Positions 23,875 to 34,950 of a DNA stretch of 64,000 bases are shown here, in pieces. Positions within the stretch are counted from its first letter, which is position 1; every line of letters begins with the position of its first letter. This stretch comes from Rhyacophila brunnea (Eukaryota > Arthropoda > Insecta > Trichoptera > Rhyacophilidae): positions 62,001-126,000 of the forward strand of contig JAGYXB010000096.1 in assembly GCA_022495005.1 (NCBI GenBank). The letters run 5' to 3'. Below the pieces are notes generated by a model. It was not told the origin of the DNA. It searched no databases and was given only the letters and a program-made list of their open reading frames with translations. A program made the translations under genes and the position numbers.

Positions 23875-24163
23875 TACTCGTAATTATGTTATAGACCCAC
23901 ATAGAGAAATTTCCCTACATTTCTGTACTACAAAATTACGTAATTAAATTGTATTGATTACTAGTTATATATTAAAAATAATATGTAACTAAAATATTAA
24001 TTAATAAATTATTAATTATTGACGATGTTAGAAATAAGTTTTTTCGGTTAAAATTATTGCCGCAATAATATTAAAAAAATATATCTCACTAAAGATTCTG
24101 GATAAATATTCATTCACACAAAACCTGCGATACCCAAAAAATGTACTCAATTTGGGTCCAGAC

Positions 24164-25024
24164 CAGCGCTCGAAATAGAAAAGTTTATAAACCGGAGTGC
24201 TCGATAATTTTCCGAAAATATAAGTAAGCGAATGTCTTTGTTATATGTCTTATATACCTACCTAATTACCATAGACAGACATATTGTTCAATAATAACAG
24301 TCTTTAGACATTTTGATATATACAGCTATTAAAGATTTGGGTAGTGAATATGTTGATATATAGCCGTCTAATATAATAACATAACTAAATATTATAAGTA
24401 ATAATATAAGAATATTATTAATACGTTTAACTACGGCACTGGCTGTCCGCCAATGCTAAATACTAATTAATACTAATTACAGTTAAATGTTCACTTGAGT
24501 GTCCGGCGTGACATTAGTGTATAATCGAAGGTCTATTGTAACGGTCGCATAATCAATGTAATCTATTACTCTGTACATTATTATTCATGATGATGATAAT
24601 AATAAAGTTAATCATATGAAGAAAACCATGTTCATAATTTAACATCCTCTAAACGATCCATTATTCCCAACAGAATATGCTGTCAAAAATGATATTATTA
24701 TATTTCTTTACTTTATCTGCCGCATATTTGCATGGTTATCCATAGACATTGAAAATGTCGGAAAGCAAATCCTAGAATACTAAATACAAATTCTACAGAA
24801 TGGTACAAAAATCTCATTAATCATAGTTATGTCACATTAAGTAAGAAAACAGCTTAAACTCTTATTATTGTTTGTAGAAATAGGTGTGTACATGTCAAGT
24901 TATTTGTTAAACTATAGTAAACAATGAAAATGAATGTATTAATTGTCATAATTAATTAATAGTTAGTAGTCTCAAAGATTTTGAAATGGAGTGAAAGATG
25001 CCTTTCACTCCATTTCAAGCACTG
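24164..25024. mobile_element. hAT MITE family 7 (TIR CAGCGCTCGAAATGG), long copy
   Basis: Left end CAGCGCTCGAAATAGAAAAG, right end CATTTCAAGCACTG. A perfect 8-bp duplication GTCCAGAC lies at 24156-24163 and 25025-25032. At 861 bp it is much longer than the 224-247 bp copies near 56 kb and carries unrelated AT-rich filler. A near-perfect short palindrome of TTTGAAATGGAGTGAAAG and its complement sits at the right end (24979-25018). Confidence 0.88.
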
Positions 25025-25034
25025 GTCCAGACTA

Positions 25035-25720
25035 ACGAATAGATTTTTTTATTATGTATTTTTAATAAAATTATGCTTAATAATCGACGTATACATACTC
25101 CTGAGTTTAAAATATATATATTATATTATGTCATTGAGAACAGAGATATAAAAACTGTATCATATAATATTATGACAGATAACAGACGATTTTTACCAGA
25201 AAATTTTCTAACTTAAAAAATATTTAAGTACCTACCAATTTGCAGTTGCATGAATGTCAGATAAATACGATTAATATTTTAGAATTTGAATCAAAATAAA
25301 AATATAGTGGGTACTTATATTTTTTTTAATTAAAATCGGTGTAAAAGAAAACATTAGCCGCTTTGTTTGAAAATTCCACCACGGTTTTTCACACTTCACA
25401 CTGGGGTGGGATTTATTTGAAAAAAGAACATAGGCTGTTTCAAAAATAATGTTAAATTGCTGTTTCTAGATGCACAAATATCCCGTTTTATACATTTCTA
25501 AAATATTGAAGTCTAAAGATTCGAATTGATTGCAAGAGTCTTTCTTTTATAAGCTGGTGTGCAGGTTTCCCCCCCGCTTTTGCATCCATCTCGTTCCCTG
25601 CCATTAAAAACTTTCAACAGTTGAACGCGATGGCACAATGTTTTCCGTGTGACGTGTACGCCAGTTTATAGAACACAGACTCTAGTCATATTGCTATTGT
25701 AACAAAAACTAAACGAAGAC
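25035..25720. other. No recognised feature
   Basis: AT-rich, no gene seen. Confidence 0.4.
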
Positions 25721-25721
25721 A

Positions 25722-26223
25722 CGATAGAGCTAGGAAACCACAGATACACAACATCCGCCACAGGATCAATAACGCATAAATTTATTCCAAACATAATCTT
25801 TGCCATCAGTCTTGCCAGGAACTTAAAAATATCACACGAACTCACACATATACTAATAGGCCACGGAGCAGTGCGAGCTTATCTAAAAAGATTTAAATTG
25901 AGGGATGATGACTGTTGTCCATGTGACGGCAACACATCTCAAACTGTGTGGCATGTCATCAACGATTGCCCTATACTCGATGGACTCTCAGAACTCAATG
26001 TAGACAGCATAATCATGAAATTGACCTCCAAAAGCCTCACGATGTACTAAGCAATAGAACAAAACAGGAACACTACACAAAATATTTAATCCTGGCCATA
26101 AAGAAAATTAAATATATAAATGGAAGAACCTAATTAGCCCCACATCAATGCAACTAACTCACCCAACCACCTTGTACGAAAAAGCAAGGGCATGGTTATT
26201 AATATTAAAAAAAAAAAAAAAAA
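25722..26223 (+). mobile_element. R1-like LINE 3' fragment with poly(A) tail
   Basis: With one or two frameshifts the plus strand reads SHELTHILIGHGAVRAYL, then RDDDCCPCDG, then HVINDCPIL, the same C-terminal zinc-knuckle region as at 11325-11812. A premature TAA follows at about 26050. The 3' UTR has CCTTGTACGAAAAAGCAAGG and the element ends in a 17-base A run (26207-26223), the mark of retroposition. Truncated at its 5' end. Confidence 0.8.
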
Positions 26224-26229
26224 TACTTG

Positions 26230-27690
26230 AACAATATCTTCAGATACTATATCATATTTAAACGTATATTAATTACAGTATAAAGCTATGATGCTATTGT
26301 GCATTTCGTATAATAGCATAACTTCATAACCATTGATTTACTATACCTATACCTTTAGAATATTTTAGCATTGTAATAATATGCATTAACCTGACGATAT
26401 TATAACAAAATCATAATTATTTGCGAATTCTAATTACGTAGGTATCGCGAAACCTTGAAATGAAATGTGTCACAAAGTTTATGTTTGATTGTTGAAATTA
26501 TTATTTTTATTGAATTCTGAATATAATCACACAATATTTGAGTATGTAAGAATCTTATTAGATTTGTACCTAATTAAAATACATAATTTTTTAAATGTTC
26601 GAACACGCGCGTTAACATCATTTTACTCCCTACTTCAATTATAGTTTGTCAATTTATGGCTACGGCCGTATGTTGTAGTTTAACCACTGGGGAATGCCAA
26701 AAGAAATGGCGTATTTAAAAAAAACACTACCTTATTCTTAGGTCAATAATTATTATAAAGCAACCATTATTCGTAGGACGTTTATCACACTTAAATGGTC
26801 AAAGACATAGCTTATAATGAATATCTTTATAATTATCTTCAAATGTGTTAATCTTGCCCATTTTTGAATAATAAAATGCCCAATTCTTGTCAAATTAGGG
26901 ATCACAGAGATTATCAATATATTTTTTTATCGTAAATATTTCACTATAATAATGTGATATAAATTATACTGATGGTTTTATAAATGCGTTTAAAAATTAA
27001 TAAATGTAAAAAATCTTAACACCACTGCACATTTATATACTGAAATATGACTATATTCTAAAACATTAGAGCGAGAGGTTTAAAAGAATACTTTTTATGT
27101 AATAAAAATACTTTATGCAGTCATCAAATGTTTAAAATAAATATAAAGGATAATAAGGCTTCAAAATTATATAAATAGATTATCTACAACGTTTAAGGTA
27201 TGTCCAGGATCATGCTTTTAATATAGAACAAAAGCTCCATTTTGACCAATGCTGAGCATGTACCCCCTTAAACAATTAGAGAAAGAATATTTTTTATTGC
27301 ATAACATGATTTCGAGACTCACCAACTTTAGCAGTAACATCATGAAATATATTTTATATGGTCAATAAATATTAATTTCTGAGATGACAAAAGATTGGTG
27401 TCATCATGACATATACGTTTTTTTCCTAAAAAAAAGGTCTGTAGATTATCTAAGCTCGCAAAATACCTCAAATTCTTCATTTTCTACCATAAGACAGCAC
27501 TCCGGCCCTTGATATATTGATTGTATCGGTAAATCTTTTTTCGAAATTGTTTCTAATCTCATTTAGGTGTTTAAACACTCCGTTTTATATTAGAAAGATA
27601 TTTTATTGTTTATTTTTTTACTTTGTAGCCTCCGTGTACCTGATAAATCAAAACTAGACAATGACAGACGCCCGCATTCCCACCCAAAAG
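26230..27690. other. AT-rich DNA, no gene
   Basis: No frame above 60 codons on either strand and no recognised repeat. Confidence 0.5.
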
Positions 27691-27699
27691 AGAAATAGA

Positions 27700-27880
27700 A
27701 AATAAATATTAGGAATTTGGCGGGAAATCCATCCGCGGCGCCATTTATTTGCCGGCGGATTTGCAGGTGACAAGTCCACCCCCTCCCCCGCCGCGGATCG
27801 GAAGCGCGGGAAAAATGGCAAATATTTCAAACCGAACGCGAGCGATATTTCAATGGAGACCTTCAGGGACCTTTGATCTA
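27700..27880. promoter_or_regulatory. GC-rich island with E2F-like motif
   Basis: The stretch is much richer in G and C than its surroundings (CCGCGGCGCC, GCCGGCGG, CCCCGCCGCGG, GCGCGGGAAAA) and dense in CpG. It contains TTTGGCGGGAAA at about 27717-27728, a match to the E2F consensus. An 84-residue plus-strand frame (27749-28003) crosses it, but its codons turn AT-rich at once and it lacks recognisable motifs. It could be a promoter, a conserved regulatory element or an exon edge. Confidence 0.4.
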
Positions 27881-28019
27881 TTTCTACTATATTGTAGTGC
27901 GAATTTTTTTCGAAAACGTGTTGTGAATGGATTTTTTAAAAGTAATTTCAGTAAAAGGTGGATACGTTTTAGGCTTCAGTCACGAAAAATGCTGTCATGT
28001 TGAGATAACTTGCCTTGAC

Positions 28020-28330
28020 ATATTATTTTTAAAAAATGAACGAAATTTATTTTTACCTATACGTGTTTATTCTGTCAAACCAAAATGTTTTTACTAAGAC
28101 TAAAAGAAATGATATACTTTTTATACATAATACGAATACGTTGCCAATGCAGTAGCGGCTCATCTTTTAGGGTTAATAGGGATGATCACCATCCCCAATT
28201 ATATGGAAATTAACACTATAGATCCACCAGCATAAGTTGTCCGCTAACATTTGACGTATTATTCAATACTTTTTATACCGTGATGAGCTTTGTTCAAAAT
28301 TCGAATACTGGAAAATATATTATGGTATAT
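28020..28330. other. No recognised feature
   Basis: AT-rich DNA between the GC-rich island and the nested transposon cluster. Confidence 0.4.
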
Positions 28331-28416
28331 CTATCAGTCGTGAAGGGTGGAGGTAGGCTGTTAAGATCCGACATAAATAGTACACACTAAACTTTGAAAG
28401 TCAAACGTGTTTGTGT

Positions 28417-29461
28417 TCTATTGGTTACAAGCTCTGTACTATTCCATATAAATCGTTTTTTGCGACCCGATTTTCACCTTTCGGCATTTTCAGGCGTCGT
28501 GTACACTCACCAAAGGTAAACACAGGTACCACGTAAGAGTATTATTAAAGATTAATATCTCATTAGTTAACCCCATTAATTATTTTTCTTAGAATTGAGG
28601 ATTTACACCTCTTGAGTGTAGTATTTTTATTTTTTATAAAGAATAATGATCTATTATCAGGTTTTGACAATTTATTATAGTAATATGCTATCAAGTGTAT
28701 TGTAATTAATAAGATAGGGTTTTTACTAATTAGATTTTTTACTGACACTTCAACTATTCATAATTTGTTTATTGTATTTTTTTGTGACCTCTGACTAGAT
28801 AGGTAGGAAATGGAGTTTTTACTTATTTTATTATATTGATTTACTATATAAGGTATAGTTAAGAGTGTTCGTTGTCAGCAGTGTTGCCATGTCTACTGAA
28901 ATTTCAGTAGATCTACTGATATTTTTTGCTATATTATATCTGTAAATATACTGAATTATTGATTTTTTTTCGAAATTCAAGAAATCTACTGATATTTCTG
29001 ATTTTGTCGACAGGAATTTTTTTATCTAAAAAAAAGAAAAAAGGAGACGTCAATTATCTTTGGTGCTGTAAAAATGGAAATATTTGACTTTGTCGATATG
29101 GATTTGTATAAATAAAAGGATAATATGTTAATTACTTAAGGTGTAAAAACGGAATTACTTGACTTTGCCGATAGGAATTTTTGTCTAAAAAAGGGAGATG
29201 TTAATTGCGCTTCGTGTAAAAACGATTTATCTGAAAAAAGATCTCATTAATCACTCTTTCCAAATTCTACTGATATTTTATGGAATCTACTGAATTTTTT
29301 TTCAAAATCTACTGAAATTTAAAATTTTGACTTGGCAACACTGGTTGTCAGTGTGTGTTTACCTTTGGTGAGTGTACACGACGCCTGAAGATGGCGAAAG
29401 ATGAACCTCGGGTTGCATAAAACGACTTAAATGGAATAGTATAGAGCTTGAATCCAATAGA
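28417..29461. mobile_element. Long-TIR DNA element, 1045 bp, nested
   Basis: The ends are inverted repeats of about 105 bp: TCTATTGGTTACAAGCTCTG on the left and the complement of TCTATTGGATTCAAGCTCTA on the right. Both continue through CTATTCCAT, TCAGGCGTCGTGTACACTCA and CCAAAGGTAAACACA. The interior is AT-rich and holds another MITE. No coding frame. Target duplication not settled. The long TIRs suggest a foldback-like or TIR-only derivative. Confidence 0.8.
28879..29343. mobile_element. hAT MITE family 5 (TIR CAGTGTTGCCA), nested
   Basis: Left end CAGTGTTGCCATGTCTACTG, right end reverse complement CAGTGTTGCCAAGTC. A perfect 8-bp duplication GTTGTCAG lies at 28871-28878 and 29344-29351. ATCTACTGATATTT-like words repeat throughout, with near-repeats AGGAATTTTT around 29015 and 29175. 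Non-coding. Confidence 0.92.
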
Positions 29462-29722
29462 ATTTAAATTCAAATTCCATCAAGTACCTTCGGTCGATAG
29501 TATCAATAGTGCTCGTTTTCATTGAACTAAGGTTATATATAATACGTAGTTGGTGTTTGTTAGTTATTAAAATTCAATTAGACCGTGCCTGACCCAAGTC
29601 ATATCAAATTATAGTAAAAAAAATTAAACCGATAAACCATACATAATTATAGATATTTTACTGATAGAAGAATATTTTTTAACAATTATAGTTCGGTGTT
29701 ATTAACCGACACCATATGTAAT

Positions 29723-31486
29723 CATCATCAGCCTGAATCTATCCACTGCTGGATGAAGGCCTCTTCAAGTTGCTTCCACTTCTCTCGGTCCTGTGCATTG
29801 CGTTGCCACGTACTTCCGCAGAACTTTATCATTTCATCGATCCAGCGGCCTCTAGGTCTACCTTGCGGACGTTTTGTACTTCTTGGATACCACTGGATGA
29901 CTTTGTCCAACGATTGTCTCTTCTTCGAGCTATATGTCCAGCCCATCTCCATTTAAGGCTTTTAATAAACTTTATTACATCGCAAACCCTTGTCTGCTTC
30001 CTTATCCACTCATTCCTCTTTTTGTCCTTTCGCGTTATGCCCAGCATGCACCTCTCCATACCACGTTGTGCTACTCTAAGTTTCTGGATCTCTCTTTTAC
30101 TTAGGGTCCATGTTTCACACGCATATGTCATCACGGGAAGCACACACTGGTTGAACACTTTGCGCTTTAGGCACAGTGGAAGGTCACTTTTGAAGACATT
30201 ATTCAGGCGGCCAAAAGCACGCCAGCCTAGCTTTACTCTGCTAACAATTTCATCAAATATACATCCATCTATAGATACTTGTTGTCCCAGATAGATGTAG
30301 CTTTTCACCTGTTCGAGCTGAGTGCCATTGATGAGGATCTCTTTTTGGCCCGCAAAGCAGTTGAACATGACTTTTTTCTTTGACACATTTATTTTCAAAC
30401 CTACTTTGTTGCTTACTTCAGCGAGTTCCTGCATTCTGCTTTGGAGGTCTTCTGAGTCTTGCGAGAAAATTACTATGTCATCGGCAGCGCAGATGACTCA
30501 GGTATTCTCCATTTATGGGGATCCCTTTGTCATTCCAGTCAAGTTGCCTGAATAAGTCTTCAAGGGTAGCTGTAAATAGTTTAGGTGAGATTGTATCACC
30601 TTGTCGGACTCCTTTGCTGATAGGAAATCTGCGCGGTGGTTTATGGAGATTTACAGATGCTGTTGCGCTACTGTATATATTATTGAAAATATTTATATAG
30701 CGTCCAGGGATTCCTTGTTTTCTGAGTGCGTCGAGTATTGAACATTTCTTTATCGAATCAAACGCCTTCTCATAGTCTATAAAACCCATGCATAGTGGCA
30801 GTTTGTATTCCTGGTACCGCTCTATGATTTCTCTGACGACTTGGATATGGTCCATAGTGCTGTATCCTCCTCTAAATCCGGCTTGTTCTCTCGGTTGGTT
30901 CTCGTCTAGTACATTTTGCAGACGGTTTGAGAGAATTTTTGTGAACGTCTTGTAGAGAATAGGGAGTAGACTTATTGGACGATAATTTGCTAGGTCTTCT
31001 CTGTCACCTTTTTGTGAAGAATGACAATGCTGGCATTTTTCCATACCTCTGGGACATCCTCTTTTGCATATGCAGGCTGTGAACAATTGTGCAAGTACTT
31101 CATTTGCATCCTTTCCTGCTTTTTTGAGGATATCTATCGTTAAACCGTCTTCCCCGGGGGCTTTCCCACTTTTCATGTAATTTAAAGCATGGGTTACTTC
31201 CCAGGATGTAATTTCGGGAGTATGGTCTTCCGAATTTCCATTTCTCTGAAGATCTAAGTCTATAGTCGTATTGTCAGTGTCATCACTGTAGAGATCGTTG
31301 TAGAACTCTTCAACTCGGCTTAACAAGTGTTCCCAATTTCTGACGATAGAACCATCTTTTGCTTTTAGTGCTGTGATTTGACGTTTTCCTATCGACAAGC
31401 ATTGCTTGTTTTTGTTTAGACTTCTGCCTGCTTTCACAATTGCTTGTATGAGGTTTACATTGAATTTACGAAGGTCTTCTCTAATC
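29723..31486 (-). mobile_element. RTE-type LINE, 5'-truncated
   Basis: 1764 bp, flanked by TATGTAAT on both sides (29715-29722 and 31487-31494). The minus strand starts just upstream of the reverse-transcriptase domain, so the 5' UTR and endonuclease are missing. It ends with a TGATGATGATG tail after the stop codon, as RTE elements do. It sits inside the family 1 MITE. Confidence 0.9.
29728..31437 (-). pseudogene. RTE reverse transcriptase (broken)
   Basis: This encoded the polymerase that copies the LINE RNA at the nicked target. The first frame (31437-30478, 319 residues) shows GKAPGEDGL, NYRPISLLP, AGFRGGYSTMDHIQ, the catalytic block FIDYEKAFDS, and GVRQGDTISPKLF. Two compensating frameshifts scramble about 17 residues before KGDREDLANYRP. 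A 2-base loss near 30488 then shifts the frame exactly at the FADD motif: the aspartate pair reappears as ADDIVIFS in the next frame. The following frame (30434-29829, 201 residues) has VFNQCVLPVMTYACETWTL, QRGMERCMLG and RWAGHIARR. A third (29952-29728) holds RPQGRPRGRWIDE and ends DSG. Not functional. Confidence 0.88.
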
Positions 31487-31851
31487 TATGTAATATGTAT
31501 TTTTAATACAATGAAAATAAATAATTATCACCACTGAAAAGTATTCACTATGTTTGTCGGATCGCCCACAGCATACCTAAACTATTATAGTTTGGTTTAG
31601 ATAGGGTTTAATTGAGTTTTAAAAACTATCCAGCACCATCTGCAAATTTTATTATTAGTTCAATGAAAACAATAATTATGACTGACGAAGTTGAATGTGC
31701 ACTATTTATGTCGAATAAAAACGGCACACTTCCCATCCCACGTTACTGATATCTTATATAAAATATCGTTTATATAAAAGAAATATTCTTTATAACATAC
31801 CTATATTTACAAAAATGGCATTATTTTGAAATCTCAGAAACATATAATTAT

Positions 31852-32252
31852 GAGAAATAATTACAAGATAAAAATAACTTTTTATATACTTACAACGTTT
31901 TTAATTTTTCTGTTGAACCATATTATAAATTTTACTTAACGATCAAAAAAAATCGTACTTGACATGTCATATTGATTTCCATAGTAACGCACGTATATAT
32001 TAATAATTTAGTTGCTAGGACCCCAGATCCCCTAGCAACCAATAATGGTGTCGAAATAACTTTTCATACAAAACAGGATTAACTGAAAATGAATTCAATT
32101 CTACTTAAAGATGGCTAAAAGTATTAAAAATGCAATGGCATCGTCTTCTGATATATTCTAAAATTGTCTAGCTAGTCGGGAAGTTAGTTAAAAATCGATT
32201 GCAAGATTTGTACCGGACAAAGAACCACCGGACAAATAAGAATACGAGCTAA
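31852..32252 (-). repeat. Unclassified interspersed repeat U1, copy 2
   Basis: Reverse orientation relative to 5995-6437. It shares CATAGTAACGCAC, TTGCTAGG with TCCCCTAGCAACCAATAATGG, CCGGGAAGTTAGTT-like sequence and the TTTGTCCGG end. This copy has GTTGCTAGGACC in inverted relation to CCTAGCAAC, making a short hairpin. Confidence 0.7.
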
Positions 32253-32451
32253 GAAAAACGAGTGCGAATCAAACCATGTCTTTCAATTTCTGGGTGAATG
32301 CTTTCGCCTGTAAGTCAGCTCTCGAAATAGAAGAATTCATGAATCGTAGCGCTCGATAATTTTTTGGCATTATTTACATATATATGTGATAATGTGTATG
32401 TAATAATATAATGGAAATCGATATGCTATGCTCAGACGGTCAAATGGAGTA

Positions 32452-32714
32452 TTTACGCACCGTGAGTGTAAAACCAAGGCATCTGCAAATTTTTCAATTT
32501 CGAGATTTAATGCAAAACAACTGCAAAAGTCGTGAACTTGATAATGTAAAAGTGAAATAACTGAAAGAATATGCAATATAATGTAGACATAAAACAAATA
32601 TTATGTTTTTTTTTAGAAACTCTAGTTGTCATAACAAAACGAAGATTTCAAACTTTAATATATCCAAAATATGTCTTTTGCAGATGCCTTGGTTTTACAC
32701 TCACGGTGCATAAA
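32452..32714. mobile_element. MITE with TA target duplication
   Basis: Inverted ends of about 40 bp, TTTACGCACCGTGAGTGTAA and TTTATGCACCGTGAGTGTAA, continue through ACCAAGGCATCTGCAAA. TA flanks both sides (32450-32451 and 32715-32716), pointing to the Tc1/mariner group. 263 bp, no transposase. A chance minus-strand frame (32597-32370) overlaps it. Confidence 0.8.
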
Positions 32715-32794
32715 TAATGTCTCGAAACTTGTGACATGCAGGATCAAAGCATAATGTTCTCGATCTCTCTTCGCAGAGGAAAAGGTACACGACG

Positions 32795-33874
32795 TCTCGT
32801 ATAATAATAAAAAAATCTGTGTGTGTACTTATGTACGCGCGTTAGAAGTTATACTTCTTTGGCGTAACAAAACAAAAACAATACTTGTGATAACCTAGAT
32901 TTTTCGACTAGCTATTAATTATCTTGTTAAATTACACACTCAAGAAAAAGGACTTTTATTCGTATGGTTCCTATACCATTCATCCGATTGCGACAAAACT
33001 TTCGTCAGTTATTGTACACACACCCGCAAAGGTTTTTAAATTAGAAAAACCATCTTCTTCTACTCCTTCTTCATTATATCTTCTTTTATTCGTATGGTTC
33101 CTGTACCATTCATCCAATTGCGATGAAACCTTCGTCAGTTGTTGTGGGAACACCCGCAAAGGTTTCTGAATAAGTACAACCATCTTCTTTTTCTTCTTCT
33201 TCTTCATCATTCTATCTTCTTTTATTTGTATGGTCCCTATACCATTCATCCGATTGCGATGAAACTTTCGTTAGTGGTTGTGCCAACACCTGCGAAGGTT
33301 TCTGAATTAGTACAACCATTTTCTTCTTTTATTTTATATTCTTCTATTCGTATGCGTTTCTATTCCATTCATCCGATTGCAATAAAACTTTCATCAGTAA
33401 TTGTGCCAAAACCCGCAAAGGTTTCTGAATTAGAATAACGATCTCCTTCTTCTTCTATTTTATCTTCTTTTATTCACAATGAAACTTTGGTGAGTTGTCG
33501 TGAGCATGCCCACGAAGATTTCTGAATTAGAAAATCATCTTCTTCTTCTATTCGTATGCGTTCCTATAACATTCATCCGATTGCGATTGTATTATATAAA
33601 ATACAACGTTTATTGTTTGTTTGTTCCATGCAATTTTGATTTTTTTTACTACATATTAATAACATTAATAACGTTCGCATATTTTGGATTCGATTTTAAT
33701 ATAGTGGTTTTTTGTTTGACCTTTACTCCTATTAGAATTTTTTTCATATTGCCATATTTTATAACACAGATATTTTAATATTAAAAAAAAATAATTACCT
33801 CTTATTATTTTTTAAATATCTAAGATAAATATAACCACGATGCGAACCTGTGCGAAGCCGGGTACTTCAGCTAG
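32795..33874 (+). mobile_element. Helitron-like element with internal minisatellite
   Basis: It starts with TCTCGTATAATAATAA, a 5'-TC Helitron-type start, followed by TACTTATGTACGCGCG and ends GCGAAGCCGGGTACTTCAGCTAG followed by T, the CTRR-T pattern of Helitron 3' ends (split here: GCGAAGCCGGGT, then ACTTCAGCTAG). The middle is the tandem repeat listed below. No Rep or helicase frame, so non-autonomous. Confidence 0.7.
32950..33600 (+). repeat. About 130-bp tandem repeat, about five units
   Basis: Units begin with TTTTATTCGTATGGTTCCTA-like sequence near 32955, 33083, 33217, 33343 and 33549, with a deleted unit near 33470. Each contains CATTCATCCGATTGCGA, AAACTTTCGTCAGT and CCCGCAAAGGTTT(CTGAA). 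The chance frames here are artefacts of the repeat. Confidence 0.88.
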
Positions 33875-33879
33875 TAATT

Positions 33880-34717
33880 AATATACATGACTGAACGCAA
33901 ACCAAATTTCGTGTATATATATTATTATTATTTATATGAGATTTTGAAAACTCTCTTTGAAAAAAATCTCATTAAATATTTTGGACAGGGTTTTTTATAC
34001 CCTGTAATAAAGATATCACGTAAGTACCTGGTATGTTTAAACCTGATATCACCCCGCTAAAACTGCCTCTCATCTGTTTTAAGTCATCGCAGAGTTTCAT
34101 CGCACAAGGGCGGAAATAAGTAAATTGCGCGACGCTAGGATGCTACGTTAAAACCGTATCGTCTCAAACATGCGTCGTACACTATGACGTTTTCATACCT
34201 ACTTGAAAATGGAAACCGTTACATATTTATCCGTTGAAAATATCACTAGTTTGACACACGTTTTTGGATACACGAATTATATTATTAATATACTTCCATA
34301 CATTAAAAAACTACACCAATGCTTTCTTGAATCCAGACTCTACACAAGGGTGGAGGAGGGTTTCGCAGCGTCCGACATAGAAAATATTATGAACCGGAGC
34401 GCTTAATTATTTTCCGACAATATTAGTATGCGAGTTTTTTGTTATATACCCACCTAATTACCTTATGCAGGCGCTTCATTGACAAGTCAAAAGACAGAGG
34501 ACAATAATTTTTTTTTTTCGTGATTTCACCGAGGCTTTGACTGCGACTCGCTGTCATATCTTCTCTTCTAGAAGGGGATCCGCCGATCAGGTCCTCACTC
34601 CTAGTCTGTTAAAGAACTTTACAATTTTAGGACAATAAGTTGTCCGATTTATCCATGTTCTACTACTGACTAATAGATGATCAACAAACGAATAAAAAGT
34701 CAAACATTGACAGTTGC
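33880..34717. other. AT-rich DNA with a hAT family 7 fragment
   Basis: The segment 34363-34465 has CAGCGTCCGACATAGAAAAT and GAACCGGAGCGC followed by the AATTATTTTCC-type interior of family 7, without a second end. A run of T then a GC-richer stretch at 34505-34610 remains unexplained. Confidence 0.45.
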
Positions 34718-34950
34718 CATGGTTAAGTCCTAATAGTCCTAATAAGATCATTGTGGGTCACAGAGTGGAGGTTTGTTTTTACAGATTTTGTTTTTACGAG
34801 AAATGGATGTCAGCCACTTGCTCAACCTATTAGATCCATACACAAATTAAAAAAAAAAACAAAATAATATGTACTTGCCAGACTCAGGATTCAAACCCGG
34901 GATCCACGACGCTATAGGCCGACACTTAAGCCGCTCGGCCATCGTGGATG
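34718..34950 (-). mobile_element. tRNA-derived SINE (family S1), copy 3
   Basis: The minus-strand head has GGCCGAGCGGCTTAAGTGTC (A-box region) and a B-box-like GGTTTGAATCC. The body has GGTTGAGCAAGTGGCTGAC and CTCTGTGACCC. Ends are degenerate and no target duplication is clear. Confidence 0.82.

Larger units (their letters stand above)
28335..31748. mobile_element. hAT MITE family 1, copy 4, expanded by three nested insertions
   Basis: The left end is CAGTCGTGAAGGGTGGAGG. A decayed right end is suggested at 31748 (CCCACGTTACTG). Flanking 8-mers are ATATCTAT (28327-28334) and ATATCTTA (31749-31756), identical over the first six. Family 1 sequence occupies 28335-28416, about 29510-29722 and 31487-31748. 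A long-TIR element (28417-29461, itself containing a hAT MITE) and an RTE LINE (29723-31486) lie between these parts. Confidence 0.75.

Noticed and set aside
29696..30294. Plus-strand frames up to 174 residues
   Set aside because: They are antisense shadows of the minus-strand RTE reverse transcriptase.
32924..33438. Frames on both strands around 33 kb
   Set aside because: Produced by the 130-bp tandem repeat. The repeating peptide follows the DNA unit and is not a protein family.
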